This document shows positions 46,187 to 54,913 of a DNA stretch of 64,000 nt, piece after piece. The translations under genes and the position numbers were made by a program. How positions within the stretch are numbered: position 1 is the first letter of the stretch; the number at the start of each line of letters is the position of its first letter. Origin of the DNA: Aestuariibaculum suncheonense (GTDB taxonomy: Bacteria; Bacteroidota; Bacteroidia; Flavobacteriales; Flavobacteriaceae); contig NZ_JACVXC010000001.1 in NCBI RefSeq assembly GCF_014596935.1, positions 248,001-312,000 on the forward strand, written 5' to 3'. The notes beneath the pieces were generated by a model that was not told where the DNA came from, made no database searches, and was given only the letters and a program-made list of their open reading frames with translations.

Positions 46187-47206
46187 ATGATGAAATTAAA
46201 AATAAATTTAGTTTTAGGTGTCGCAGCGTTAATGGTTAGCTGCGGACCTAAACTACCAGAAATTAAAGCTACAATAATAACAGAAACTACACCTCATGAT
46301 ACCGACGACCCTGCGATTTGGGTGAATAAAGTCAATCCGGAGCAAAGTATTGTGTTCGGAACGGATAAAGATGAGGTAAATGGCGGTGTGTATGCGTTTA
46401 ATCTTGACGGAAAAATAATTCAGGAAAAAAGTTTAACCGGTGTAAGTTATCCGAATAATGTAGATGTGGAATACGGTTTTAAACTAAACGATTCTACCGA
46501 AACCGACATTATGGTATTTACTGAAAGAGAAAAGCATCAGGTAAGAGTGTACTCGGTGCCAGATATGACGCCTTTGGATGATGGCGGTTTTAAAGTATTC
46601 GCCGATGAAACTGATGTAGAGATGAAACGACCAATGGGTGTTTCAATTTATAAAAATCCGAAAAACGGAACTATTTCCTTTTTTGTAAGTCGAAAAGCAG
46701 GACCAACCGAAGGGTATTTACATCAATACGAATTGATGTCTGATTCTTTAGGTGTAAAAGCAAACTTGCTTAGAAAAGTAGGAGCCTTTAGCGGACAAAA
46801 AGAAATTGAAGCTATAGCTGTTGATGATGCTTCAGGATATGTGTATTATTCAGATGAAGGTGTTGGCATTAGAAAATACTATGCCAACCCAGAAGGTGGT
46901 GATGAGGAAATCAGTTTGTTTGGTAGCGAACATTTTAAATCAGATATCGAAGGGATTGCCATAGCTAAATATGTCGATAAAGGCTTTTTAATCGTATCGA
47001 ATCAGCAGGCACATACGTTTAACGTGTTCGATTTAAAAACGAATGTGTTTGTTAAGGAAATTAATTTGGGAACTGTTGAAACTGATGGTTGCGATGTTAC
47101 TAACACCGCTTTAGGTAGTAAATTTCCAAACGGATTGTTTGTATCTATGAGTGATAACAAAACATTTTTATATCACGACTTAGGTTTACTTAAGTTAGTG
47201 GATTAG
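46187..47206 (+). CDS. Beta-propeller phytase (3-phytase), lipoprotein
   Basis: A 339-residue lipoprotein (LMVSC, Cys19) of the beta-propeller phytase family, which removes phosphate from myo-inositol hexakisphosphate using calcium. DTDDPAIWVN (about 39-48) is the family signature; later motifs include YPNNVDVEYGF, PMGVSIYKNPKNG, EIEAIAVDDASGYVYYSDE and FKSDIEGIAI. The last ones give the acidic calcium site. It follows the TonB-dependent receptor by 12 bp and is followed by a terminator. Secure as BPP family. Confidence 0.93.
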   Translation: MMKLKINLVLGVAALMVSCGPKLPEIKATIITETTPHDTDDPAIWVNKVNPEQSIVFGTDKDEVNGGVYAFNLDGKIIQEKSLTGVSYPNNVDVEYGFKLNDSTETDIMVFTEREKHQVRVYSVPDMTPLDDGGFKVFADETDVEMKRPMGVSIYKNPKNGTISFFVSRKAGPTEGYLHQYELMSDSLGVKANLLRKVGAFSGQKEIEAIAVDDASGYVYYSDEGVGIRKYYANPEGGDEEISLFGSEHFKSDIEGIAIAKYVDKGFLIVSNQQAHTFNVFDLKTNVFVKEINLGTVETDGCDVTNTALGSKFPNGLFVSMSDNKTFLYHDLGLLKLVD

Positions 47207-47229
47207 TTAGTTTTTTTGAATGTTTTAAG

Positions 47230-47258
47230 GCCTTCTCTACTTAAGAGAAGGCTTTTTT
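47230..47258 (+). terminator. Terminator of the receptor-phytase unit
   Basis: A perfect 9-bp stem (GCCTTCTCT / AGAGAAGGC) and six Ts, 24 bp after the phytase stop codon. Confidence 0.9.
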
Positions 47259-47293
47259 GCTTATATATGCAAATAATTATGTGAAATCTTATA

Positions 47294-47922
47294 ATGAGAA
47301 AGAGAATTTTCACTTTGTTGCTGGTGCTATCATCAGTTTTTATAAATGTTTTTCCCAATCAAATTTTAAAATTGGCGCTAATATTGGCGGACAGATATCA
47401 AGTTTGAGAGGATTTGATTATGACCAACCAGATAATAAATTTGAGTTAGTTCCTGTATTGGGAGTAAATTTTGAGGTTTGTGTAACTTCTTCCTTGTCAG
47501 TAATTACAGCTTTTAATTATGAAAGATGGAAAAAGGAAAGAGGTGTTTATTATTATGGAGGCTATTCAAGTTATGAAGGTACAGTAAAAGAGAGTTATGA
47601 CTTTTTTAATATTCCCTTATTGATGCGGTATAAATTTGGAAATAAAAAACTTTACTTTTTAGAAGGGGGAGGGTTTCTAAATTATTTTAATAAGGGAAAT
47701 CCAAGTGGTTATATGCCATTATTTATAGATTTTGAAGATTATAATTTTGGATTGGCCTTAGGACTTGGAAGAACTTTTTACTTGAATGATAATTTCGATA
47801 TTACTTTACAATTGAGAAATGAACTTGGGTTGTCTGATGTCAATAAATATGAAACTATGGTAAGTGGCAATGTTAAAACTAACACATTTAAATTAATAGC
47901 TACTTTTAATGTTAATTTGTAA
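47294..47922 (+). CDS. Outer-membrane beta-barrel protein, frameshifted at the end of its signal peptide
   Basis: ATG 47294 opens a good signal peptide (MRKRIFTLLLVLSSVFINVF), but in that frame it runs on as PNQILK. The barrel (SNFKIGANIGGQISSLRG ... FKLIATFNVNL) is in the frame one base behind. Adding one T to the T5 run at 47349-47353 would give NVFSQSNFKIG, a normal cleavage site and mature start. So one base seems to be missing, or it is read by slippage. The barrel resembles porin-family proteins with eight or so strands. A TTG-started frame from 47257 lacks a signal peptide. Confidence 0.75.
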
Positions 47923-48007
47923 ACGTTGGGTGTATAATTCTTTTTTAATTGACTTTTTCGGAATAATTGATTAATTTAAAGCCAATTATCTGCTAAACCA
48001 TAAGACA

Positions 48008-48283
48008 ATGCAACTTCCTTTTAGATCTGAAATTAGAAATTCCCCAAATCAGCAAATCATTAAAATTTTTTTAGGAGATGAATCATTAGATGAAAAGATA
48101 AAAATTCATTTAGAGCGATTTAATGAGATAGAACTAGTAGAAATAGAGGAGACGGTAGGTCAAAATCGTGCGAACGAAAATCTCACGGTCTTTTTGAAGG
48201 ACGATGTCGATATCAACAAAATGAAATCCGCGATTGACTCCAGTCTGTGGTGGTATTTTGAAGAGGATATGATTGAAGAATAA
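48008..48283 (+). CDS. Small acidic protein of unknown function
   Basis: A 91-residue protein, strongly acidic in its last third (FEEDMIEE). Secondary structure pattern is beta (IIKIFLG), helix (LDEKIKIHLERF), beta, beta (ENLTVFLK), helix (INKMKSAIDSSLW), like a small ferredoxin-like fold. I do not recognise the family. It is a lone gene before the convergent ahcY; base use is like its neighbours. Confidence 0.7.
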   Translation: MQLPFRSEIRNSPNQQIIKIFLGDESLDEKIKIHLERFNEIELVEIEETVGQNRANENLTVFLKDDVDINKMKSAIDSSLWWYFEEDMIEE

Positions 48284-48320
48284 AACAATGCAATAATGAT
48301 TGCAGCGGCATACTTTTTTG

Positions 48321-48459
48321 AAATGCTGAAATACATTCAGTACGAAGAAAAGATAAAGCGGAAAACTTGGCAACTTAGCAATTGCTCAAAATAAAAAAAT
48401 CCCAAGCCTTGTTGCTCGGGATTTTATGTTTATGTAAGATGCTGAAATAAATTCAGCAT
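48321..48459. repeat. Two copies of a short inverted motif around the ahcY 3' region
   Basis: ATGCTGAAATA-ATTCAG occurs at 48323-48340 and again at 48439-48457. The second copy is a perfect 8-bp hairpin (ATGCTGAA / TTCAGCAT). From memory, such elements are scattered through flavobacterial genomes. Confidence 0.5.
48392..48425 (-). terminator. Terminator of ahcY
   Basis: Read leftward, ATCCCGAGC pairs with GCTTGGGAT (one G-T) and is followed by a T run. Confidence 0.8.
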
Positions 48460-48467
48460 GACAGTTT

Positions 48468-49784
48468 TTAGTATCTGTAGTGTTCTGGTTTGTAAGGGCC
48501 TTCAACGGTTACACCAATGTACTTAGCTTGCTCTTCGCTAAGTTCGGTAAGCTCAACACCAATTTTAGCTAAGTGTAATTTGGCAACTTTCTCGTCTAAG
48601 TGTTTAGGTAGCATATAAACTTCGTTTCCGTAAGCTTCAGCATTGGTCCAAAGTTCGATTTGCGCTAAAGTTTGGTTTGTGAATGAGTTACTCATTACAA
48701 AACTTGGGTGTCCTGTTGCACAACCAAGGTTCACTAAACGACCTTCGGCTAGGATGATAATATCCTTACCGTCTAGGTTGTACTTATCAACCTGAGGTTT
48801 GATTTCAACTTTAGTGTTACCGTAGTTTTGGTTTAACCAAGCCATTTGGATTTCATTGTCGAAGTGTCCAATATTACAAACGATGGTTTTGTCTTTCATC
48901 GCTTTAAAGTGTTCAGCTCTTACAATATCTTTATTTCCAGTTGTTGTAATTACAATATCAGCATTACCAACAACGGTTTCTAATTTTTTAACTTCGTAAC
49001 CGTCCATAGCCGCTTGTAACGCACATATTGGGTCGATTTCTGTTACAGTAACAATACTTCCTGCACCTTTAAATGAAGCAGCAGTTCCTTTACCAACATC
49101 GCCATAACCACAAACAACAACACGTTTTCCTGCAAGCATCACGTCGGTAGCGCGACGAATCGCATCTACAGCGCTTTCTTTACATCCGTATTTGTTATCG
49201 AATTTAGATTTGGTTACCGAGTCGTTTACGTTAATAGCAGGCATTGGTAATGTTCCGTTTTGTACACGCTCGTAAAGTCTGTGAACTCCTGTGGTTGTTT
49301 CTTCAGATAAACCTTTAATTCCAGCAGCTAATTCTGGATATTTATCTAAAACCATATTGGTTAAGTCACCACCATCATCAAGAATCATGTTTAATGGTTT
49401 TCTATCTTCACCAAAGAAAAGGGTTTGCTCGATACACCAGTCGAATTCTTCTTCGTTCATCCCTTTCCATGCGTAAACAGCAGTTCCAGCAGCAGCAATA
49501 GCAGCAGCAGCCTGATCTTGAGTTGAGAAAATGTTACAAGAACTCCAGGTTACTTCGGCACCTAAAGCCTGTAACGTTTCAATTAATACAGCCGTTTGAA
49601 TAGTCATGTGTAAACATCCGGCAATACGAGCTCCTTTTAAAGGTTGAGAAGCACCATACTCCTCACGTAAACTCATTAATCCCGGCATTTCAGCTTCGGC
49701 TAATTCTATTTCTTTTCTACCCCAGTCTGCAAGCGACATATCTTTTACTTTATGTGCTACGTAAGGAATTGTTTTTGTACTCAT
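48468..49784 (-). CDS. ahcY: Adenosylhomocysteinase
   Basis: A 438-residue S-adenosylhomocysteine hydrolase with bound NAD, breaking down the by-product of methylation to homocysteine and adenosine. Substrate-site motifs are [16 protein letters not shown] and [16 protein letters not shown]; the NAD-binding motif is [13 protein letters not shown]; the C-terminus KPEHYRY is typical. It is a single gene with a leader of about 90 nt after a likely -7 box. Very secure. Confidence 0.97.
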   Translation of the reverse strand: MSTKTIPYVAHKVKDMSLADWGRKEIELAEAEMPGLMSLREEYGASQPLKGARIAGCLHMTIQTAVLIETLQALGAEVTWSSCNIFSTQDQAAAAIAAAGTAVYAWKGMNEEEFDWCIEQTLFFGEDRKPLNMILDDGGDLTNMVLDKYPELAAGIKGLSEETTTGVHRLYERVQNGTLPMPAINVNDSVTKSKFDNKYGCKESAVDAIRRATDVMLAGKRVVVCGYGDVGKGTAASFKGAGSIVTVTEIDPICALQAAMDGYEVKKLETVVGNADIVITTTGNKDIVRAEHFKAMKDKTIVCNIGHFDNEIQMAWLNQNYGNTKVEIKPQVDKYNLDGKDIIILAEGRLVNLGCATGHPSFVMSNSFTNQTLAQIELWTNAEAYGNEVYMLPKHLDEKVAKLHLAKIGVELTELSEEQAKYIGVTVEGPYKPEHYRY

Positions 49785-49883
49785 ATCAATACTTTGTTTT
49801 GTTTTTAAAACTAAACATTCTTGTGATTAAAACATAAATAGTTAAATTCGCCTGTCAAGAATGTAAAATTGCCTTAGGCGGTG

Positions 49884-49891
49884 CAAAGATA
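49884..49891 (-). promoter_or_regulatory. Probable -7 box of ahcY
   Basis: Read leftward, TATCTTTG fits TAnnTTTG. The long leader (about 90 nt) contains a possible stem CGCCT / AGGCG (49849-49881 region). Confidence 0.45.
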
Positions 49892-49913
49892 ACTATAACT
49901 TTTAGAATATTAA

Positions 49914-50540
49914 ATGCCTCTTTATAAAACCATTACTCCAAATTCACAAACTACTGTTAAAATCTGGAAAATAACAGAGTCGTTTGATGATTTATTACAG
50001 GGATTAGCCTTAAAACCAGAAAGTTTGAATCGGGTTTTAGCGATGAAAAGTGAAATGCATCAACGCGGATTTTTAAGTGTTAGGCACCTTTTAAAGGCTT
50101 TCGGGTATACAGATTCTGATTTATTTTACGATGAAAATGGTAAACCACATTTAAAGGATGGTAAGCAGATTTCAATTACGCATTCGTTTCAATTTTCGGC
50201 AGTAATTGTTAGTGATGGTATTATTGGTATTGATATTGAAAAACAACGAGATAAAATTCAGGTGATTGCTCATAAATTTATCGATTATGAGTACAATTAT
50301 TTAGATGAAAACTCTGAAGATTACATTAATAAGCTAACTATCATTTGGTGTGTGAAAGAATCGTTATATAAACTTTTTGCAACACCTGGATTAAGCTTCA
50401 AACAGCACTGCTTGATGATTCCTGCCTCAGACAATCAGAATGAAACCGTAGCATGGATTGATTACGAAGATAAAAAACACAGATACAACGTTCAGTTTTT
50501 AGAGTTTGAAGGTTTTACCTGTGCCTATGCGATGGCTTAA
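49914..50540 (+). CDS. 4'-phosphopantetheinyl transferase superfamily protein
   Basis: A 208-residue Sfp-like enzyme that moves phosphopantetheine from CoA to a carrier protein. Motifs are ISITHSFQFSAVIVSD, IIGIDIEKQRDKI (metal-binding Asp/Glu) and IIWCVKESLYKLF (WxxKES). The size suits the Sfp group rather than AcpS. It ends at the base before the GGGP synthase start, so the two genes are translationally linked. The target carrier (fatty acid, secondary metabolite) is unknown. Confidence 0.9.
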   Translation: MPLYKTITPNSQTTVKIWKITESFDDLLQGLALKPESLNRVLAMKSEMHQRGFLSVRHLLKAFGYTDSDLFYDENGKPHLKDGKQISITHSFQFSAVIVSDGIIGIDIEKQRDKIQVIAHKFIDYEYNYLDENSEDYINKLTIIWCVKESLYKLFATPGLSFKQHCLMIPASDNQNETVAWIDYEDKKHRYNVQFLEFEGFTCAYAMA

Positions 50541-51272
50541 ATGAGTGCGGTTTATAAAAACATACTTTCGGCTATTGATTCGGGTAAAAAGTTACTAGCC
50601 GTTTTAATTGATCCGGATAAGTTTGCTGTTGAATCGCTTCCGGATTTCATGGCAAAAGTAAATGACTCGTTAGCGACTCATATTTTTGTTGGTGGAAGTA
50701 CGGTTGAAGATGAGGAGACCGATATTTTAGTTGAAGCGATAAAAAGGTGTTCAAATTTACCTGTCGTGTTATTTCCAGGAGATGTTACTCAGATCACTGA
50801 GAAAGCTGATGCACTTTTGTTTTTAAGTTTAATTTCAGGAAGGGATCCGGAATATCTCATCGGGAAACATGTTGAATCTGTTTCCAAGCTACGTAGTTTA
50901 GATTTAGAAGTTATTCCAACAGGTTATCTTTTAATTGAAAATGGGAAGGAAACGGCAGTTCAGCGGGTAACAGAAACCAAGCCTATGCCCAGAGCAGATA
51001 TTCAAAACATTGTTGATACGGCAAAAGCAGGTGAACTTCTTGGCATGAAATTAATTTATCTGGAAGCTGGCAGCGGGGCAATACATTCGATTGCCCCAGA
51101 CATTATTTCTTCTGTTAAAACAGATTTAAACATCCCTTTAATTGTTGGTGGAGGCATTCGAACCAAAGAGCAATTACAATTAGCTTACAACGCTGGCGCG
51201 GATATGGTGGTTATTGGTACTGCTTTTGAACAGGATGAAGCATTTTTTAATGAGTTAAAGTCTGATAATTAA
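50541..51272 (+). CDS. Geranylgeranylglyceryl/heptaprenylglyceryl phosphate synthase family
   Basis: A 243-residue TIM-barrel prenyltransferase of the GGGPS/PcrB group, joining a polyprenyl diphosphate to glycerol-1-phosphate. Motifs are LAVLIDPDKFAVE (near the N-terminus), FVGGSTVED, GDVTQITEKADALLFLSLISGRDPEYLIGKH, YLEAGSGAIHSI and IVGGGIRTKEQL. Bacteroidota have group II members like this one; their lipid product in cells is not well known. It starts directly after the stop codon of the phosphopantetheinyl transferase gene. Confidence 0.92.
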   Translation: MSAVYKNILSAIDSGKKLLAVLIDPDKFAVESLPDFMAKVNDSLATHIFVGGSTVEDEETDILVEAIKRCSNLPVVLFPGDVTQITEKADALLFLSLISGRDPEYLIGKHVESVSKLRSLDLEVIPTGYLLIENGKETAVQRVTETKPMPRADIQNIVDTAKAGELLGMKLIYLEAGSGAIHSIAPDIISSVKTDLNIPLIVGGGIRTKEQLQLAYNAGADMVVIGTAFEQDEAFFNELKSDN

Positions 51273-51402
51273 ATTCAATTGAATTCCACTTTGAGCATTT
51301 CATATTATGAGGCGCAAATTAATTTTGCGATAAATATCGAGAGTCTCTAAATTATCAGATTTAGTCTATCAGAGAATAGGTCTTGAGTTTATCTTAACTA
51401 AC

Positions 51403-53298
51403 TTATTTCTTAGTTTTTCTTACAATTCCTACATTCGGTGTTTTAGGTTTTTCCATATCATACCCTAAATAAAAACTAGTGTGCGCTGGTTGATTATAAC
51501 CCACATTCTGCCACGCAATGCTGACACGATATAGAGGGTCGTGCATCAACGTGAAAATTCGGTGTTCGGTTGGATACGGTGTTGAAAAGATAACAAGCTC
51601 AGTATTATCTTCGTTTCTCCAAATAACTTCTTCGCGCCAGTCACCTAAAATATCGGCAATTAAGCATGGATTAGACTTTGTTCCATTGTTGCTTCTTAAT
51701 CTCATGCCATCATAATCGTAAGCTTGAAGAAGTACGTCGGTAGATTTTTTTTCAGGATTCCATTTGGTAATGACGGTTTTGTCAACAATTTCGCGAAGCA
51801 AATCTCCATCCCACCAACCTAACATATTCCAACTTGCCCCACGTCGCCCGGCAGTAGGGTAAATGGTTGAAATAACCTCACCTTTAATATTGTGAATCCC
51901 CGAACCATTAGAAGCCCAGCTTTCAGCGCCTAAATGATTAGGATCAATATCGGCTGTAACTCCACGACCAAAATCACCAGCACCTTTTATGCTCCATAAC
52001 ACTTCTCCGGTTTTTGGATCTCTAAAATCGATAGCAGGAATGTTTATTCCATTGGCTTCTTCGTGGCACATAAAATATTCTAACCCTTTGCGGTTGGGAT
52101 CGAAATCACCCAAATGAGCCGCATCGCCATGTCCGAATTCTGTAGAATATAATCCTGTGCCATCATGATCAATAGCACATGAGCCAAACTGAATTTCATC
52201 AAAACCATCACCGTCTAAATCGCCAACTGCTAAATTGTGGTTACCTTGACCAAAATATGCTTCGTTACCTTTGGTATTCGTGTCAAATACCCAACGGCTT
52301 TTTAATTTTTTGTTTTTAAAATCGTAAGCAGCGATTACAGAGCGCGTATAATAACCTCTGGTAAATACTAAAGAAGGGTGTTTCCCATCTAAATAAGCAA
52401 CACAGGCTAAAAAACGATCAACACGATTGCCATAACGATCCCCCCAATCGGCAATATTACCACGTGGAGGATTATAAGATTCGGTGGTTATGGATGCTCC
52501 AGTTTCTCCAGAAAATATACTTAAATACTCCGGTCCTTCTAAAATATAACCTCTTTCATTTCTAAAGTCCGCATCAGGGTTTCCTAGAATCTTTCCTTTT
52601 CCATCTGTTGTACCATCGGCGGTTTTGCATGCAATTTCAGCTTTTCCATCACCATCTAAATCATAAACTATAAATTGCGTATAGTGTGCCCCTGAACGAA
52701 TATTTCTTCCTAAATCGATAGTCCATAAAACAGTGCCATCAAACTCAATACCTTGTAAAAAGGTGTTTCCTGTATACCCTCGATGAGAGTTGTCGTGGGA
52801 GTTTGTAGGTTCCCATTTTAATACAATTTCATATTGTCCGTCGCCATCTAAATCTCCAACAGAAGCATCATTGGCAGTATATTTATATTCTCGTCCATCA
52901 GGAGAAACTCCTCCTTCAGGAGCAGTTATGGAAATGGTTTTGTAAATATTATCCCAGGCTATTACGGGTTGAGATTTTTCCTGCTCTTTGCCGTTAATTA
53001 TTGCAGAAATACTGTAGGATTCAGATAAGGTTGTCTTATCTACATAATTGCTTGCTCCAGTTATCGGGTTGTCGTTCAGTTTTTTAGATCCACGGTAAAT
53101 ATTGTATGACGCGGTTTCAAATTCGGGAGCTAAAATACGCCAGCTTATTAAAACTTCATTTTCATTTGTTCTAACCGCCAAGGTACCGCGATCTAAATCT
53201 TCCATTTGGTTTTGAGCAAAAATGGAAATATTAAATAAAAATAAAGTTGATAAAATTGAGAATATGTTTGAGAGTTTGATTTTTTCTGAATATAACAT
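51403..53298 (-). CDS. Secreted rhamnogalacturonan lyase, PL11 family
   Basis: A 631-residue exported protein (signal peptide about 1-29, ending FAQ). A fibronectin-like N-terminal sandwich (about 40-125) precedes an eight-bladed beta-propeller with many calcium-binding D-x-D-x-DG repeats (VGDLDGDGQYEIVLKWEP, YDLDGDGKAEIACKTADGT, VGDLDGDGFDEIQFG). This matches PL11 lyases such as YesW, which cut the rhamnogalacturonan I backbone of pectin. It stands alone, with no SusC/SusD or other glycan genes nearby. Secure for family; substrate probable. Confidence 0.93.
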   Translation of the reverse strand: MLYSEKIKLSNIFSILSTLFLFNISIFAQNQMEDLDRGTLAVRTNENEVLISWRILAPEFETASYNIYRGSKKLNDNPITGASNYVDKTTLSESYSISAIINGKEQEKSQPVIAWDNIYKTISITAPEGGVSPDGREYKYTANDASVGDLDGDGQYEIVLKWEPTNSHDNSHRGYTGNTFLQGIEFDGTVLWTIDLGRNIRSGAHYTQFIVYDLDGDGKAEIACKTADGTTDGKGKILGNPDADFRNERGYILEGPEYLSIFSGETGASITTESYNPPRGNIADWGDRYGNRVDRFLACVAYLDGKHPSLVFTRGYYTRSVIAAYDFKNKKLKSRWVFDTNTKGNEAYFGQGNHNLAVGDLDGDGFDEIQFGSCAIDHDGTGLYSTEFGHGDAAHLGDFDPNRKGLEYFMCHEEANGINIPAIDFRDPKTGEVLWSIKGAGDFGRGVTADIDPNHLGAESWASNGSGIHNIKGEVISTIYPTAGRRGASWNMLGWWDGDLLREIVDKTVITKWNPEKKSTDVLLQAYDYDGMRLRSNNGTKSNPCLIADILGDWREEVIWRNEDNTELVIFSTPYPTEHRIFTLMHDPLYRVSIAWQNVGYNQPAHTSFYLGYDMEKPKTPNVGIVRKTKK

Positions 53299-53468
53299 TT
53301 TAGTAAATTATTTAAGTCAGTTATTTGGTTTATAGTGAGTTGGGTTTTGTTTTAAGACTTTGGGAGCTATGAAAAGTTTAATGGCAATAGGTTGGTTTTA
53401 ATCAAATGTAAATTTTACATATAATAAATCTGTCCTGTACTATCCTGAATCTTAATTTTTCTCTTGAT

Positions 53469-53497
53469 TTAAAAGGTAGTACTTTTAAGGCCTTAAA
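53469..53497 (+). promoter_or_regulatory. Two overlapping inverted repeats before the thiamine-binding operon
   Basis: TTAAAAG-6-CTTTTAA (53469-53488) overlaps the perfect 14-bp palindrome TTTAAGGCCTTAAA (53484-53497), which ends 9 bp before the start codon. The two hairpins cannot form together. Either a protein operator or an RNA switch would fit. Confidence 0.5.
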
Positions 53498-53506
53498 TAA
53501 TTCTCC

Positions 53507-53767
53507 ATGAAAATATCAGTAGAACTTACGCTAACACCTTTACATGACGATTACGAGCCTGCCATCATTCATTTTATAAAAAAATTAAGGGCTTCCGATT
53601 TAACAGTTTTGGAAAATCCTTTAAGTACGCAGATTTATGGCGATTATGATGAAGTTATGCGTTTGCTGACTTCAGAAATAAAAGAAGTTTTTGAATTGAT
53701 GGAGCGTGGATTATTGTATATAAAGATTGTAAAATCTGATCGTCACGATTATGAGCCACATTTTTAA
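53507..53767 (+). CDS. Thiamine-binding protein, MTH1187/YkoF family
   Basis: An 86-residue protein matching the MTH1187 type of the YkoF/thiamine-binding family: a ferredoxin-like fold with SVELTLTPLHDDYEPAI, LENPLSTQIYGDYDEVMRLL. Members bind thiamine or its pyrimidine part. It opens a packed operon and overlaps the PnuC-type gene by 17 bases. The family and its place support a thiamine salvage role for the locus; ligand binding itself cannot be seen. Confidence 0.85.
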   Translation: MKISVELTLTPLHDDYEPAIIHFIKKLRASDLTVLENPLSTQIYGDYDEVMRLLTSEIKEVFELMERGLLYIKIVKSDRHDYEPHF

Positions 53768-54383
53768 TTGGTTGTTTTCGCAATATCAAGATGTAGACAC
53801 TCATCTCATTGTACTTGAATTACTCGGAGTTTTCTTTGGCTTTTTAAGTGTATGGTATTCTAAACAGGAAAATATACTGGTTTATCCAACAGGTATAATA
53901 AGTACGTCAATTTTTGTTTATATTCTGTGTGTGTTTGGCCTTTTAGGTGATATGCTTATCAATGCGTATTATTTTATTATGAGTATTTACGGTTGGTATT
54001 ATTGGAGTAGGAAAGATGACCAAAACCAGGAAGTTCCTGTAACAAAAATGACCAAAAAGGAACATATATGGAGTATAGCCATTTTTGTGTTGACCACTTT
54101 ATTTGTTGTGATTGTCTATGACTTGAATGATAAATTTAATACTTGGACCGCTTATATAGATACATTAACGACGGCCATATTTTTTGTTGGTATGTGGCTT
54201 ATGGCTAAAAAAAAATTAGAAAACTGGACGTATTGGATTATCGGAGATATTATTTCGGTACCGTTATATTTTTATAAAGGGTTAATTTTTACTTCGTTTC
54301 AATATCTCCTATTTACGGTAATCGCCATTTATGGTTATAAAGCATGGAAGAAGACTTTAAACAACAACCTAGCAACTGCATAA
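53751..54383 (+). CDS. PnuC-family vitamin permease (nicotinamide riboside or thiamine)
   Basis: A 210-residue membrane protein with about seven transmembrane helices in the PnuC/SWEET-like layout. Typical stretches are LVYPTGIISTSIFVYILC, INAYYFIMSIYGWYYW and NWTYWIIGDIISVPLYFYKGL. PnuC proteins take up nicotinamide riboside by facilitated diffusion coupled to phosphorylation; the sister group PnuT takes up thiamine and is often riboswitch-controlled. The thiamine-binding gene upstream (17-base overlap) and the TPP riboswitch downstream favour thiamine; the NadR-like kinase (40-base overlap) would fit either. Confidence 0.88.
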   Translation: MSHIFNWLFSQYQDVDTHLIVLELLGVFFGFLSVWYSKQENILVYPTGIISTSIFVYILCVFGLLGDMLINAYYFIMSIYGWYYWSRKDDQNQEVPVTKMTKKEHIWSIAIFVLTTLFVVIVYDLNDKFNTWTAYIDTLTTAIFFVGMWLMAKKKLENWTYWIIGDIISVPLYFYKGLIFTSFQYLLFTVIAIYGYKAWKKTLNNNLATA

Positions 54384-54913
54384 AAGTAGTATTGTTTGGA
54401 CCCGAATCTACAGGAAAAACAACTTTGTCAAGACAATTGGCAAGGTATTATAATTCGGTTTGGGTCCCGGAATATGCTCGGGAATATTTGCAAGATAAAT
54501 GGAATAACGAACGTAAAACCTGTGAACCAAACGATTTACTGCCAATAGCCAAAGGACAAATAAAGTTAGAAAATGAATTGGCTAAAAAAGTAGATGATAT
54601 TTTAATTTGTGATACAGATTTACTGGAAACTAAAGTGTACTCTGAAGCGTATTATTTAGGGTATTGCGACCCAGTTTTAGAAAAATATGCATTAGAAAAT
54701 ACGTACAATTTATATTTTTTAACTAATATTGATATCCCATGGGAAGCAGATGATTTAAGAGACAAGCCAAATGACAGAGAGACTATGTTTGAAGCTTTTC
54801 ACAATGCTTTAGTAGAAAATAATCGGCCTTTTGTATTGCTAAGCGGCGGTAAAAAGGAACGATTAGAAACTGCAGTGGAGTATATCGATAAACTATTGAA
54901 AAAGAAAAATTAA
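54344..54913 (+). CDS. NadR-like P-loop kinase
   Basis: A 189-residue protein resembling the ribosylnicotinamide kinase domain of NadR: VVLFGPESTGKTTLSRQLA (Walker A), then VWVPEYAREYLQDKW and ICDTDLLETKVYSE (Walker B region). It lacks the NMN adenylyltransferase and repressor parts of E. coli NadR. It overlaps the permease gene by 40 bases and the DUF4301 gene by 1, so it is co-produced. It probably traps the imported vitamin by phosphorylation, either nicotinamide riboside or thiamine. Confidence 0.88.
   Translation: MEEDFKQQPSNCIKVVLFGPESTGKTTLSRQLARYYNSVWVPEYAREYLQDKWNNERKTCEPNDLLPIAKGQIKLENELAKKVDDILICDTDLLETKVYSEAYYLGYCDPVLEKYALENTYNLYFLTNIDIPWEADDLRDKPNDRETMFEAFHNALVENNRPFVLLSGGKKERLETAVEYIDKLLKKKN

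Noticed and set aside
47257-47293. TTG-started long frame for the beta-barrel protein
   Set aside because: It has no signal peptide and starts inside the terminator's T-run, whereas the ATG at 47294 gives a clear signal peptide.
49785-49891. SAH or SAM riboswitch before ahcY
   Set aside because: Only a weak five-base stem is visible; the conserved core of known SAH/SAM classes is not.
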